From contig BFEA01000188.1 in assembly GCA_003427395.1 (NCBI GenBank), forward strand, positions 1,425,148 to 1,454,799: 29,652 bases of DNA, written 5' to 3'. Source of the DNA: Chara braunii. Lineage: Eukaryota > Streptophyta > Charophyceae > Charales > Characeae. The notes below the pieces were generated by a model. The model ran no database searches and was not told where the DNA came from. It saw only the letters and a program-made list of their open reading frames with translations. Position 1 is the stretch's first letter; every line of letters starts with the position of its first letter. Below, piece by piece: positions 9,011 through 20,081 of this stretch. Both the position numbers and the translations under genes were made by a program.

Positions 9011-11185
9011 GCAGCGGCTATCGAGCCTTCAGATAAGTCTAACTGGCGCTGGCCCTGCCGCGAAACGACTCCTGGTCTGAGGGCCCTTGCCACCACCACA
9101 GACGAAGTACTGGGTCTACTGGNTCGGGCCTGTTTATTGCCTAGCCAGGGTTTGAAGACTCAGGTACTGTATTGCCTCGAATAGAACCAGTGGTGTTGAG
9201 CCTACGAGNCTGGCTCTACGTGGATATAGCCGGGGCAGTACGGTACGGTCACAAGATCGGTATGACCACGTGGTTCGATTGCTCTGTTGGTTTGCAAGGT
9301 ATGTGTGGCATCACAGGGCCGTCGGGCTCGGTGTTTGGGATCAGCCTGGTCACAGGCTTGAATGCGGGATCTGGTACAGTGACACTGCACTCACTATTCG
9401 GAGTTACAAACTTGGTGCCTACAGTGGCCGCTCGGGACCGCTCCTGGGAAGGACTGAGGCTGAAAACAGCGGGGGGGGGGGGAGAATGGAGAAGCGTGCA
9501 AGGCATTCTCCGCCCACATGAAGCTGCGGGTGCGGCATGTCGGGAGGTAGTTATAGGCGCGAAAGAGGGATAATCGGGGGATGCGTGCACGGTGTGCTCT
9601 GCGCAGTTACGCAGGCGGGTGCAGATGAGGAACCGCGCGCGCGATGATCCGAGCTCGTTTGCAAGTCGAAGCCGTGAGTGCTCAGCGAACGGGCGATGCG
9701 AGCCAGGTGTTCGCTGACCACGACTGCTAAGCTGGCACGCTTGGAAAAGGCAGAACAAGGGAGAGGATCAACAGCAGCGTGCCTGGTGTTCCCCACCTTC
9801 CATAGTACTCTGGTAAGTTCAGGGAGCCCGGTTGGCGCAAGGGACAGGTAGCGCAGCGCAGTTGGGAGGAGACAGGCGAGGTGAGCGAAGTGTAAGCAGC
9901 ATATGCGAGCGAGAAGGGTCAAGTATCGGAGTTGTACCAAGGGGCGCGTGAGAGAGGGAGCCATGAGACCACGGAAGCTTGCTGGTCACTACTTATGAAC
10001 CTAGTGTGTGCATGCTCGAGAATTGTGGACTGGGTTAGACTGCGCCCATTGATAGAACCAGCGAACGAGTGGCCATTGAGCGAGATGAAGAGAAAGTACA
10101 GTAAGGAGAGAAAAGTTGACTTCGACGAGAGTGAGAGATAGAGTGGTGGGGAAAAGCAGGGTCTGCGATCAACTGGTTGGGCCGCCCTGCAGTTGGGTGA
10201 GTGACCCTTCTGGCGGCCAGGACGCCAGAGTCGGCAGACTGTCATTTGCGCATTCTGTCTGACCCTCGATCAAGCATAGGGATCTGTCAATCCAGTAACC
10301 CCGCTCAGGGGTAAGAGATCAGGACGTGCTTGCACATCGATCAGCCGGTCGAGTAGCCTGCCTGAAGCGGGTGAAACGTTCTCTAAAGGTAATTACCGAA
10401 TCCCTCATTCGCGAGTAAAAGCTATTGAGAAACGAGTCCGTCAGTGAACTGCAGCAAGACTAAGGGGCGCTTTACTCGAAAGCTAAAGATCGAACATCGG
10501 GGCGAGACTGAGTTATACATTCCCTGCGTGAAGCAAAGGGGGCCCTGCGGCAGGACGAAAGTGATGTCTGGACGACCGGCAAACGCATGCTTTATCTGTT
10601 AACGGTAAAATCCAGGCTGAACCAGGAGGGGTAGTGAGGGTAGCTCCAAGGACGACTGAATTTTCTTGCTAACGAAACTTATCAACTCTTTTCATTTCGT
10701 TTTTTTTTTATTTAATTTTTTATTTATTTATTTATCATATTTTTCTATTACTCCTTCTCGATATCTCTTTGGGTGAAGCGCGATATAGGGAAAAAGAGTC
10801 GGTCAGTGAACGGGAAAGAGGGGGGGAACAGAGTGAGTGAGAGATAGAGAGCAACCAGAGAATGAGAAGGATGAAGGGAAAGAAGGACCAAACAGGGATA
10901 AGACAGCGAGAGGGAGAGAAAGAGTGAGGGTAAAACTTGAGACAAGTGGATAATGATAACAATATGCGGGGGGAGCAGTGACCTCTGCTCCCTTTTGAGA
11001 ACTCTTATAATTTATTTATTCAATATATGAACTGTTGTGGGCTTTCCTCGAAAGAGACGTTGAAAGGCTAAGGGTGGAAACGTGAAGAGACGGGTCACAG
11101 GACAGGGAGAGAGAGAACAGAGAAAACGTGTCGGTTGACTGTGAGTCTGATCCTTGATTCTGAACTCCGCACTCTCGCTGATGAA

Positions 11186-11191
11186 TATAAA
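11186..11191 (+). promoter_or_regulatory. Candidate TATA box in LTR copy 1
   Basis: TATAAA lies about 520 bases before the LTR end and is conserved at 15215-15220 in the other copy. An LTR promoter is expected from the family. The choice of this particular box is inference. Confidence 0.3.
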
Positions 11192-11710
11192 CTGAGACCT
11201 ATTTGATTCCTTGCTATGTCCTTATCAGAGGTGGAGATCTGCTGTGTAACTGCACCGTTGTGCTTTGTGAGACAGGACTTGCTACAGCTAACTGATACTC
11301 ACGCTGTTTAGTATCAACCGGGCTCCGTTTCGCTTACTGTAATCCCAGCTGAGCGCTGTAAACCGAGCCTTTGATTGACGGAGTTGTCACTCTCGCTGTT
11401 CGGGCGCTTAATGCAGTGTTTAAATCAGTGATAACCTTCTTGCTTACGGCGAGGAAGGTTGTCTTTGGATTGCAGCGTCTCGTGCCTTTGACTGTAAACG
11501 AAGCAATATCAGATCATTGTGAAAGCGAACAAAATTCTGATCGCAGGATGTTGGCGCTTGTAGCTCTGTGAAGCGGGGTTTTGATCGGCAGTGGAGAACC
11601 CTCAATCCTGCTGATCACCGAGGACCTCGGAAGCGGGCGCGGCGAGTGACAGGCGCCGTTGCCCTTGGCTTCGGTGAACTGCAGTTGACCCCTCCCCGGG
11701 TTTCCTCACA

Positions 11711-11798
11711 GCGTATTGGCCGCTGGGGGGAGGAGCCTGGCTCGCTCTCTTGCTGTGTCTCTGGGCCTCGCCACACCACTCTCGAAATGTGCGAAAGN
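11711..11798. other. Short non-LTR flank ending in N: probable misjoin
   Basis: After the solo LTR come GCGT and then 83 bases resembling the sequence after 6806 for its first part (AT, GGCCGC, GGGGGGAGGAG). At the N (11798) the text jumps straight to a position about 600 bases inside the LTR (7763 equivalent). A biological element would begin with TGTCAGG. The missing LTR start and the N at the break point favour an assembly join. Confidence 0.65.
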
Positions 11799-12065
11799 TA
11801 CTATTTCCGACAATAGAATTAAGGAAAAGAAAGAAGGATGAAAAACGATGAAAGGGACGGGAACCCATGACTAATGGGAGATTGGCCTAATTTCGCCTCG
11901 ATTACCTGCCATCAGCGCCGACCCCGGATTGAACGTTTTCCTCGGATTTTAATAGTTTTCACTACTGCCGATGGTCGAGGTTCCCTGCGTCGCTTTCCCT
12001 GGTTTGCTTGATTACTAACATTACCGCAGTTGGGATGTTCTGAGAGCGGGAGTCGCATGGACANC

Positions 12066-13046
12066 ATGAGGTGGTGCTACCTTGGGTCGNCTATGGTGTT
12101 TAGTTCGGTACGGATACGAGGGTTGTTACGGAGTGGCTACGNCCTACGGTGTNTGACGTGCTTCAGGTACGGTATGNGCCCGGTGACAGCTGTTTCACTA
12201 CGNTGACTTATTTTTAGGGTTTGGNACAACTGCGGTGATTTATTCTCAGGACCGGGGCCACTACGACATTCATTCCAGGTTTGGAACCTTGGNGNCAGTT
12301 TGTTTTCAGGTCNGNAAACGTTNCGGCATCCTATATCAGGTTCGGGACAGGTACGAAATTATCANGGCATGGTTGTACGAGTTCGNCATCCGCGTGGCAC
12401 AGCAGACCGGTACTGNATTTNGGGTTTGGTNAGGTTCGGTGGCATCGCGGTGTTTCGTTTCAGGTTCGATGCCCTCACGACGATTTATTTCAAGTTCGGA
12501 ACCTCTGCGGTGACTTATTTTNAGGTCCGGGACCACTGTNACGGTTTATTTCAGGTTCGGAACCTCTACGGTGATTTATTTTCAGGTCTAGGANGAATGC
12601 GGTAGTTCGAGACCTTGGCGGCAGTTTATTCCAGGTTCGGTACCATTGTGGCAGCTTATTTTCAGGNCCGAGATCATTGCGGNGGNTTACTTCAGNTTCN
12701 GTACTATTACCGCGCTGCTGCATCTTGCCGTGTTNGACATGTTTCAGGTACGGTATTGATTCGGCATTGGCGTGGTACACGACANTGCATCATTTTCAGG
12801 CACGGTCTTGGAACGGCATCGGCACGATATGTGTTACANCATCTCCAAGCGATTACTTCAGGCTCTACGTTGGTGCGGTAACGATACAGTGTGTTGTACG
12901 GCGCACAGGCTGCTACAGCTTAGAGTGGTACGCCACTGTGTTGTTTCCAGGTTNGGTGATGGTATGGTACGGACAGCCGCGGTTCAGACTGGTAATTCCC
13001 TGGTTCGGCGACGGTATGGTGCACGCCGCCGTGTTGTTTCTGACTT
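12066..13046 (+). repeat. Degenerate ~32-35-bp tandem array (LTR copy 2)
   Basis: Second occurrence of the array described at 8030-9010, with the same N positions at a constant offset of 4036. Confidence 0.65.
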
Positions 13047-15214
13047 GCAGCGGCTATCGAGCCTTCAGATAAGTCTAACTGGCGCTGGCCCTGCCGCGAA
13101 ACGACTCCTGGTCTGAGGGCCCTTGCCACCACCACAGACGAAGTACTGGGTCTACTGGNTCGGGCCTGTTTATTGCCTAGCCAGGGTTTGAAGACTCAGG
13201 TACTGTATTGCCTCGAATAGAACCAGTGGTGTTGAGCCTACGAGNCTGGCTCTACGTGGATATAGCCGGGGCAGTACGGTACGGTCACAAGATCGGTATG
13301 ACCACGTGGTTCGATTGCTCTGTTGGTTTGCAAGGTATGTGTGGCATCACAGGGCCGTCGGGCTCGGTGTTTGGGATCAGCCTGGTCACAGGCTTGAATG
13401 CGGGATCTGGTACAGTGACACTGCACTCACTATTCGGAGTTACAAACTTGGTGCCTACAGTGGCCGCTCGGGACCGCTCCTGGGAAGGACTGAGGCTGAA
13501 AACAGCGGGGGGGGGGGGAGAATGGAGAAGCGTGCAAGGCATTCTCCGCCCACATGAAGCTGCGGGTGCGGCATGTCGGGAGGTAGTTATAGGCGCGAAA
13601 GAGGGATAATCGGGGGATGCGTGCACGGTGTGCTCTGCGCAGTTACGCAGGCGGGTGCAGATGAGGAACCGCGCGCGCGATGATCCGAGCTCGTTTGCAA
13701 GTCGAAGCCGTGAGTGCTCAGCGAACGGGCGATGCGAGCCAGGTGTTCGCTGACCACGACTGCTAAGCTGGCACGCTTGGAAAAGGCAGAACAAGGGAGA
13801 GGATCAACAGCAGCGTGCCTGGTGTTCCCCACCTTCCATAGTACTCTGGTAAGTTCAGGGAGCCCGGTTGGCGCAAGGGACAGGTAGCGCAGCGCAGTTG
13901 GGAGGAGACAGGCGAGGTGAGCGAAGTGTAAGCAGCATATGCGAGCGAGAAGGGTCAAGTATCGGAGTTGTACCAAGGGGCGCGTGAGAGAGGGAGCCAT
14001 GAGACCACGGAAGCTTGCTGGTCACTACTTATGAACCTAGTGTGTGCATGCTCGAGAATTGTGGACTGGGTTAGACTGCGCCCATTGATAGAACCAGCGA
14101 ACGAGTGGCCATTGAGCGAGATGAAGAGAAAGTACAGTAAGGAGAGAAAAGTTGACTTCGACGAGAGTGAGAGATAGAGTGGTGGGGAAAAGCAGGGTCT
14201 GCGATCAACTGGTTGGGCCGCCCTGCAGTTGGGTGAGTGACCCTTCTGGCGGCCAGGACGCCAGAGTCGGCAGACTGTCATTTGCGCATTCTGTCTGACC
14301 CTCGATCAAGCATAGGGATCTGTCAATCCAGTAACCCCGCTCAGGGGTAAGAGATCAGGACGTGCTTGCACATCGATCAGCCGGTCGAGTAGCCTGCCTG
14401 AAGCGGGTGAAACGTTCTCTAAAGGTAATTACCGAATCCCTCATTCGCGAGTAAAAGCTATTGAGAAACGAGTCCGTCAGTGAACTGCAGCAAGACTAAG
14501 GGGCGCTTTACTCGAAAGCTAAAGATCGAACATCGGGGCGAGACTGAGTTATACATTCCCTGCGTGAAGCAAAGGGGGCCCTGCGGCAGTACGAAAGTGA
14601 TGTCTGGACGACCGGCAAACGCATGCTTTATCTGTTAACGGTAAAATCCAGGCTGAACTAGGAGGGGTAGTGAGGGTAGCTCCAAGGACGACTGAATTCT
14701 CTTGCTAACGAAATTTATCAACTCTTTTCATTTCGTTTTTTTTTTTTTTTTTTTTTTTTTATATCATATTTTTCTATTATTCCTTCTCGATATATCTTTG
14801 GGTGAAGCGTGGTATAGGGAAAAAGAGTCGGTCAGTGAACGGGAAAGAGAGGGGGAACAGAGTGAGTGAGAGATAGAGAGCAACCAGAGAATGAGAAGGA
14901 TGAAGGGAAAGAAGGACCAAACAGGGATAGGACAGCGAGAGGGAGAGAAAGAGCGAGGGTAGAACTTGAGACAAGTGGATAGTGATAACAATCTGCGGGG
15001 TGAGCAGTGACCTCTGCTCTCTTTTGAGAACTCTTGTAATTTATTTATTCAATATATGAACTGTTGTGGGCTTTCCTTGAAAGAGACGTTGAAAGGCTAA
15101 GGGTGGAAACGTGAAGAGACGGGTCACAGGACAGGGAGAGAGAGAACAGAGAAAACGTGTCGGTTGACTGTGAGTCTGATCCTTGATTCTGGACTCCCCA
15201 CTCTCGCTGATGAA

Positions 15215-15220
15215 TATAAA
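15215..15220 (+). promoter_or_regulatory. Candidate TATA box in 5' LTR
   Basis: TATAAA in the context GATGAATATAAACTGAG, conserved between both LTR copies, about 520 bases upstream of the LTR end. It is the best AT-rich promoter-like site I see in the last kilobase. Function is inferred. Confidence 0.3.
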
Positions 15221-15744
15221 CTGAGACCTATTTGATTCCTTGCTATGTCCTTATCAGAGGTGGAGATCTGCTGTGTAACTGCACCATTGTGCTTTGTGAG
15301 ACAGGACTTGCTACAGCTAACTGATACTCACGCTGTTTAGTATCAACCGGACTCCGTTTCGCTTACTGTAATCCCAGCTGAGCGCTGTAAACCGAGCCTT
15401 TGATTGACGGAGTCGTCACTCTCGCTGTTCGAGCGCTCAACGCAGTGTTTAAATCAGTGATAACCTTCTTGCTTACGGCGAGGAAGGTTGTCTTTGGATT
15501 GCAGCGTCTCGTGCCTTTGACTGTAAACGAAACAATATCAGATCATTGTGAAAGCGAACAAAATTCTGATCGCAGGATGTTGGCGCTTGTAGCTGTGTGA
15601 AGTGGGGGTTTAATCAGCAGTGGAGAACCCTCAATCTTGCTGATCACCGAGGACCTCGGAAGCGGGCGCGGCGAGTAACAGGCGCTGTTGCCCTTGGCTT
15701 CGGTGAACTGCAGTTGACCCCTCCCCGGGTTTCCTCACAAATTT

Positions 15745-15762
15745 TGGCGCCGCTGCCGGGGA
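15745..15762 (+). promoter_or_regulatory. Primer binding site, tRNA-Asp type
   Basis: TGGCGCCGCTGCCGGGGA starts five bases after the LTR end. TGG complements the CCA end of a tRNA, and the rest closely matches the widely used plant Athila-type site TGGCGCCGTTGCCGGGGA (tRNA-Asp), differing at one base. This primes minus-strand DNA synthesis. Confidence 0.85.
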
Positions 15763-17535
15763 GGGGATTGCACCCCCAAGGCGGCGGCCTTCCCCAATTA
15801 ACGGGGGTGCGCGGGCTGATTAGTTCATGCACTAATTAGTTCGTTTTCTTGATTAGTTCTGTTTTTGATTAATTTTTGAATTAGTTTTTTTTTAGATATC
15901 TCGTAATCCGGGGATTTTTTCGCGAAGAACGCAGAGACCAAAGTTCGTCCTCTCGAGGAGTCGAACATTATGAGACGTATCTTGCTGAAATCTAATGGTC
16001 AGATTTTGAGATAATGAATTTTCTTCAATTTCCTATTTATTAATTCGGAATTTTCAGTTTTCTTTTTTTAATTTTTGCGGAAAATTGGTTCATTATTTTG
16101 GAATAACCCTTGGATAAAATTTGTTTAGTTTATTTTTTCCGTTGTTTTGACACCTTGGACAGGGCAAACGGAGGTAGTTAGAGGCAAGAACAGTATGTAA
16201 CAACTAAGAAAAAGAGATAAAACAAAAATTAAAAATATAATTTCTTTTGAATTTCGTGTAAAATACTGTAAAAGGGATTAAGAAAAAGTGATCCGTCAAG
16301 GTTATCGCAGATTTTTGAGTGGAGTTAACGGAAAAATTTTGGGAAGGGACGAGTTTTGGAGGTGAGCGTGCGGTTGCGCAAGAAGCTCCCAAAACCCTAG
16401 TTAGTTAAACCCTAATTAGGGGAAATCCTAGTTAGGGGAAGACTTATACGGGGTTTTTGAGTCGGATAACAACCTCGAAGAAGAAGCTAATATATGTGAA
16501 ATATTTTGCCTTTTGTATTTTTAGGCATTTTCCCTTTTTGAATAATTAATTTAAAGAAAATGCTAAAAATAGGGGAAAAGAGTTAATTAAATTTTATTTT
16601 ATTTCTAAAAATTTTGATGTCCTTTCTTTCGGGTTGCTGAGCTAGGGGCGGAAGCTCCGAACCCCATCCCCACAGGGGGAGGGAAGATGCTGCCCAATTT
16701 TTGAGAAAATTTGTAAAATATTCCGAATTAATAAGGAAATAATCAGGGAAAATACTTTAAAATCGGTTTAAAAAAATTAAAATTTTTCTTTGATATTTTT
16801 ACCCTTTTGCTATACTCCTTCGGCGGCTATTTTGAGGCCTTCGGCCACACCCATCCCCTCGGGGGGAGGCGAAGTGCTGCCAAAATTTTCGGGGGCGAGC
16901 GATTTGGCCTAAAGATATGTACAAGGGATATAAGTGTATGTAAAATAAGAAAGGGGGTGTATCTTATGTAAATGAAATTATTATAAATTAAATAGAGTTT
17001 AATACAGAAAAATATTGGCGGAAAGAGAAACGCGTTTGCCGCGCTACTCTCTAGGGGAAGCTTTGCATGCCTCTAGGCAGTGGTCGTGGGCCAGTGGGTT
17101 TCTAGAAGATAAAAGTAATTTTTATTTATTTAAATTCATTAAAATTTCCTAAAAATATTAGAATGGCTTAGAAAAATAGAGGAAAGAAGGTTACGACCTT
17201 CTAATTTTGGTACTTAGACAGAGGGGGACATTTGTACTCTTGAGGGGTGACCGGAGTAGTCGGAGGCGGCGTTCCCTCGAGCAGGGCACGCGCCTTCTAT
17301 TCGAGGGAACTCGACTATAGGGTCTGTTGCCTTGTTTAGAGCCGGGGCTCCGCCTTGTAGCACCATCGGGGACGTTTGGATAGTCAGGAGATAGATCGGC
17401 AGCGTGATATCGGGGCTCCCAACCAAGGGAGGCGAAGCGGTGCCGGAATTCCCTCAGAATCGACGAACCTTCTTCTCCTATCTTTCACTTTCTCTACCCA
17501 TCCTTCTTGCTGTGTTCTCCCTAGTCGACAGTTGG
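15763..17535 (+). other. AT-rich untranslated leader
   Basis: About 1.77 kb without a supported gene. It contains repeated ATTAGTTC words (15818-15890), a plant telo-box AAACCCTAA (16407-16415), and two related GC islands in otherwise AT-rich DNA (about 16640-16710 and 16815-16895). Both islands have CCCATCCCC, a G-run and GCTGCC(C/A)AA. A 10-base inverted repeat sits at 17271-17310. Such structured leaders in retroelements usually hold dimerisation or packaging signals, but that is inference. Confidence 0.5.
17271..17310 (+). repeat. Stem-loop before the first accessory ORF
   Basis: GTTCCCTCGA (17271-17280) and TCGAGGGAAC (17301-17310) are exact reverse complements around a 20-base loop, 225 bases before the probable start of ORF A. 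Confidence 0.75.
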
Positions 17536-18572
17536 ATGTGGCCGCGAGCGCGAGTAGAGGTCTATGAGGCCACCATCGACTGGGACTTGGAGCCTCCTGA
17601 ACTCATAGAAGGGGATCTGGTGGAGCTCATGATCCCCGGGCGTAGCATTCGACACGTTGACGACCAGTTTGCGTGGAGGTCCATAATCCTGTCAGAGGAC
17701 GTGTGGCTTTGGACGCACAGAGAGCACCAGCCTGGGCAAGGAGTGGGCATAGTGAGGGCCTACTTGTACTTAGGACCGAGCGCGGTTACGGAGGCCGTGC
17801 TGAGCCTCGCGCCGACAGGGACTAGTGGTGCGGTTAGCAGGGCGAAACGGTACCTGAGGGAAGAGGTAGCTGCCTTCCGAGTGGAGGACTCGAGCGACCC
17901 GTTGACCCTATTTCATGGGCGCCCTCCTCTAGATATCACGGGCGAGCTGGTGGTAGCACGGGATGGGTTTTTTCCGTACAGCGTTAGGAGTCTGCGGGCG
18001 ACAGTTCCGACGTTCGTAGTAGAGAGCGTCTTTGGAGGCATTGGTGGAGTGATCGAGACATACCTAGCCTATCAGGATCTCAAGATCCTGGCGAGAAGGC
18101 CTGTCGACCTCGACTACATCTATTATTCGCTCGCGACCGGTGGGCTTCATTGGGGTGACGAGAGGGTTCAACTTATAGAGCTGATCCGTTCGATAGACGA
18201 CGAGTGGCCCCAGTCTCCGTGCGTTTGGGATTGGCTAGACCGTGAGCTCCGAGCAGGCCCTGAGTACGTGACCTGCATTGGGCGGCTCTTCCCAGACGAC
18301 TGGGGGAGCTGGTGGAGTGAGGACAACACGGCCATCAGTTGGCGGAGTACTACCAGGCTATAGGACAGGCCCCATACCGCGTCGAGGACGAGTTTGACGA
18401 CGAGGGTTGGGAGCGAGAGGACGACGAGGACGCCTGAGAGCCAGACTGGGTCGACCCAGGAAGTGAGGTGGACGAGGAGGAGATTGACGTTACGGACGCC
18501 CGCTTCCCCAGGATAGGAGTAGCTGTCCGGGCGTAGGAGGCAGAGGAGCGCATTAGGGAGGCGGTTGAGTGA
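17536..18572 (+). pseudogene. Accessory ORF A, unknown family (paralogue of B and C)
   Basis: Unrecognised protein. I choose ATG at 17536 (MWPRARVEVYEATIDWD) over 17404 because similarity to ORF B starts there. The upstream 44 codons are a hydrophobic, UTR-like stretch. Shared landmarks with B are PPE..EG..VEL.IPGR, then DVWLWTH, then FFPYS.RSLRATVP.FV near residue 200, and ERVQLIELIRSI near 245. The open frame stops at 18363, but B-like sequence (HQLAEYYQAIGQ, then an acidic Asp/Glu/Trp stretch) continues in the +2 frame from about 18333 to TGA at 18570, crossing TGA (18435) and TAG (18534). So there is a frameshift near 18316-18333. No enzyme motif is visible. Confidence 0.6.
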
Positions 18573-18612
18573 GCCTAGCTACTGACATCGGCGGATAGTG
18601 AAGAGCGCATCG

Positions 18613-19680
18613 ATGATAGAGTAGGCCAGTGGAGTGGAGCTTCAGATCGACGACGCTAGATGGCCTAGACCTCCAGAGACGGTAGAGCCAGGCAAGGTGG
18701 CGCTGGATCTGCCGGCCAGAGGGGTTTCCGCGGATGCGATAGAGAGCCGATGGTCATCGAGGGTGTTGGGCCTAGACGTACACTTGTGGACGTATGTCAT
18801 CGAGACGTTTGAGCTAGAAAATCAGAGGTGGCGACGACCAGGCACGACTAGCATAGAGGTAGTGGGCCACATTTACTACTCGCGGGAGGTGCTAGCCACA
18901 GTCTATTTTCACGGCATTGTTCATGATCATTGGGGAGAGGAGCAGAGCGCGAGGAGGATCTTACTGGCTCGAGCGGACTCCGCGCGGGGCGAGGTAGAGC
19001 GGCTGCACGGGGGTGTTCGGAGAGTGACGAGGACCTTGAGGATTGGAGGACACTTCCCATATCCTAGCAGTCGACTGCGTGTGACACTTCCGTGCTTCGT
19101 GGCGGAGGAGCTTTGGGGACTTAGACGTCTGGGTGAGATGTACTTTGCGGCTCTTGACTTGAACGGCCTTTGTCGAGGGTACACTGACAGGGACTGGGTA
19201 CTGTATGCGCAGTTTATAGCGGGGCCGCTTGTAGGCAAGCGAGGGCTCCAGTTGATTGAGTTTCTGCGGACCATTGTACCTATCGGGAGCTCAGACTTGT
19301 ATTCTCTGTACCAGCCCCTAGCCTTCTGGACGGCGCTAGAGAGAGAAGCCCGGAGGCCAACTGATCATTTAGCTGGTGTGGGACAGCTGCTAGCCGAGAC
19401 TCGTGAGGAGACGCTGAGCCACCTCATCTCGACCGGGGAGGTTGAGGAGTATTACCAGCAGGTATATCCAGAGGCTGACGATCTTGCGTGGTACACCGAG
19501 GATCGGGATTGGGAGGACTTCGATGACATAGACCCTTGGGGCTAGCAGGACGAGGACTGGGGAGATCTGGCGCGGGCTGAGCGACAGGAGCAGGTAGCGG
19601 AGAGGCGCCGCAGGAGGACGGTTCGGGTCATCTCCTTCAGGCCGAGGGGCAGGAGGACATCCCATGGTGGCAGAGGGTAG
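18613..19680 (+). pseudogene. Accessory ORF B, unknown family (paralogue of A and C)
   Basis: Open from GTG 18634 to TAG 19543-19545 (303 codons). The ancestral start is probably ATG 18613, separated by one TAG (18622). It aligns with ORF A along its length: ELQIDDARWPRPPE, LDVHLWTY, HFPYPSSRLRVTLPCFVAEE, KRGLQLIEFLRTI. It ends in VEEYYQQVYPEADD and a Trp/Asp-rich tail. After the TAG the same frame stays open for 44 more codons to 19678, ending in a basic segment (QVAERRRRRTVRV). The protein is therefore acidic near its C terminus with an Arg-rich extreme tail that could bind nucleic acid or direct it to the nucleus. I know no homologue; function unknown. Confidence 0.65.
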
Positions 19681-19772
19681 ATGAGGACACAGATGAGGAT
19701 ATGCGAGATGCATGAGACGACTAGAGGCAAGACATATCCGAGTGAGGTTTAGAGAAGGGAGTAGTGGAGAGT

Positions 19773-20009
19773 ATGGCAGACCGGGATATGCTGAGGGTGA
19801 CTTTTTCCCTGCGGCGAGATAGGACGGGTGGCTGGGAAGGAGAGGCGTTAGAGATTGTTGAGCGACAGATCAGACTCATGACGGAACATGCCCTGGAGAT
19901 ACGGAGGAGCCAGAGGTACGTCGAGTTTACTATCTACTTCCATGGAGCAGACGGGAGAGGACACAGCACCTACTCGACCATACTGGACCTGAGTGCGAGA
20001 GTTGTCTGA
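19773..20009 (+). CDS. Small accessory ORF D1, unknown
   Basis: 78 codons from ATG 19773 (MADRDMLRVTFSLRRDRTGG) to TGA 20007-20009. It resembles ORF D2: an LRVTFSLR-type strand, a Glu/Arg-rich helix ending in EH, then YVEFTIYFHG with a following His. This suggests a small mixed alpha/beta domain of the pattern strand-helix-strand. It lies between B and C, as D2 follows C, hinting that a B/D-type pair was duplicated. Function unknown. Confidence 0.45.
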   Translation: MADRDMLRVTFSLRRDRTGGWEGEALEIVERQIRLMTEHALEIRRSQRYVEFTIYFHGADGRGHSTYSTILDLSARVV

Positions 20010-20081
20010 GGGGTTAGCAACATCGAGAGATAGGGTGCATCGGAGGGAGTAGAGTGATGCTGACCGAGAGTCGGAAAGGAG

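Larger units (their letters stand above)
7164..11710 (+). mobile_element. Solo LTR of a Ty3/gypsy element, 4547 bp
   Basis: It starts TGTCAGGCGG and ends TTTCCTCACA, the TG...CA rule. It matches the 3' LTR start at 29200 (about 95% over 450 bases by hand) and the 5' LTR at 11799-15739. The four bases GCGT occur on both sides (7160-7163 and 11711-11714), as expected for a target duplication. No primer site follows its end, so it is not the 5' LTR of the downstream element as assembled. It holds a degenerate tandem array (8030-9010) with about 30 ambiguous bases. ORFs inside it are unconvincing. Confidence 0.75.
11799..15739 (+). mobile_element. 5' LTR of the Ty3/gypsy element, left end missing
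   Basis: This matches the solo LTR from 7763 to its end (offset 4036, then 4029 after a T-run difference), ends TTTCCTCACA and is followed five bases later by the primer binding site. The first ~600 bases of the LTR are absent. Between 11920 and 14589 it appears identical to 7884-10553 including ambiguous positions, while both sides of that block differ at several percent. For example, the solo copy has T at 7883 against C at 11919, and G at 10554 against T at 14590. Confidence 0.8.

Noticed and set aside
8199-9080. Several plus-strand ORFs with many X through the LTR tandem array
   Set aside because: They are translations of a degenerate short repeat with ambiguous bases, and all frames look equally open.
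9249-9964. Minus-strand ORFs of 137-169 codons inside the LTR (repeated at 13285-14000)
   Set aside because: They overlap each other in different frames, show no motif, and lie in LTR sequence whose two copies are an assembly duplicate. Length alone is not evidence.
11711-11740. Degenerate primer binding site after the first LTR (TTGGCCGCTGGGGGGAGG resembles the real PBS)
   Set aside because: The match is only by GC richness with missing bases, and the same text matches the repeat unit after 6806 better.
7884-14589. Recent gene conversion between LTR copies
   Set aside because: Ambiguous bases are shared at the same positions, which points to one assembled sequence used twice.
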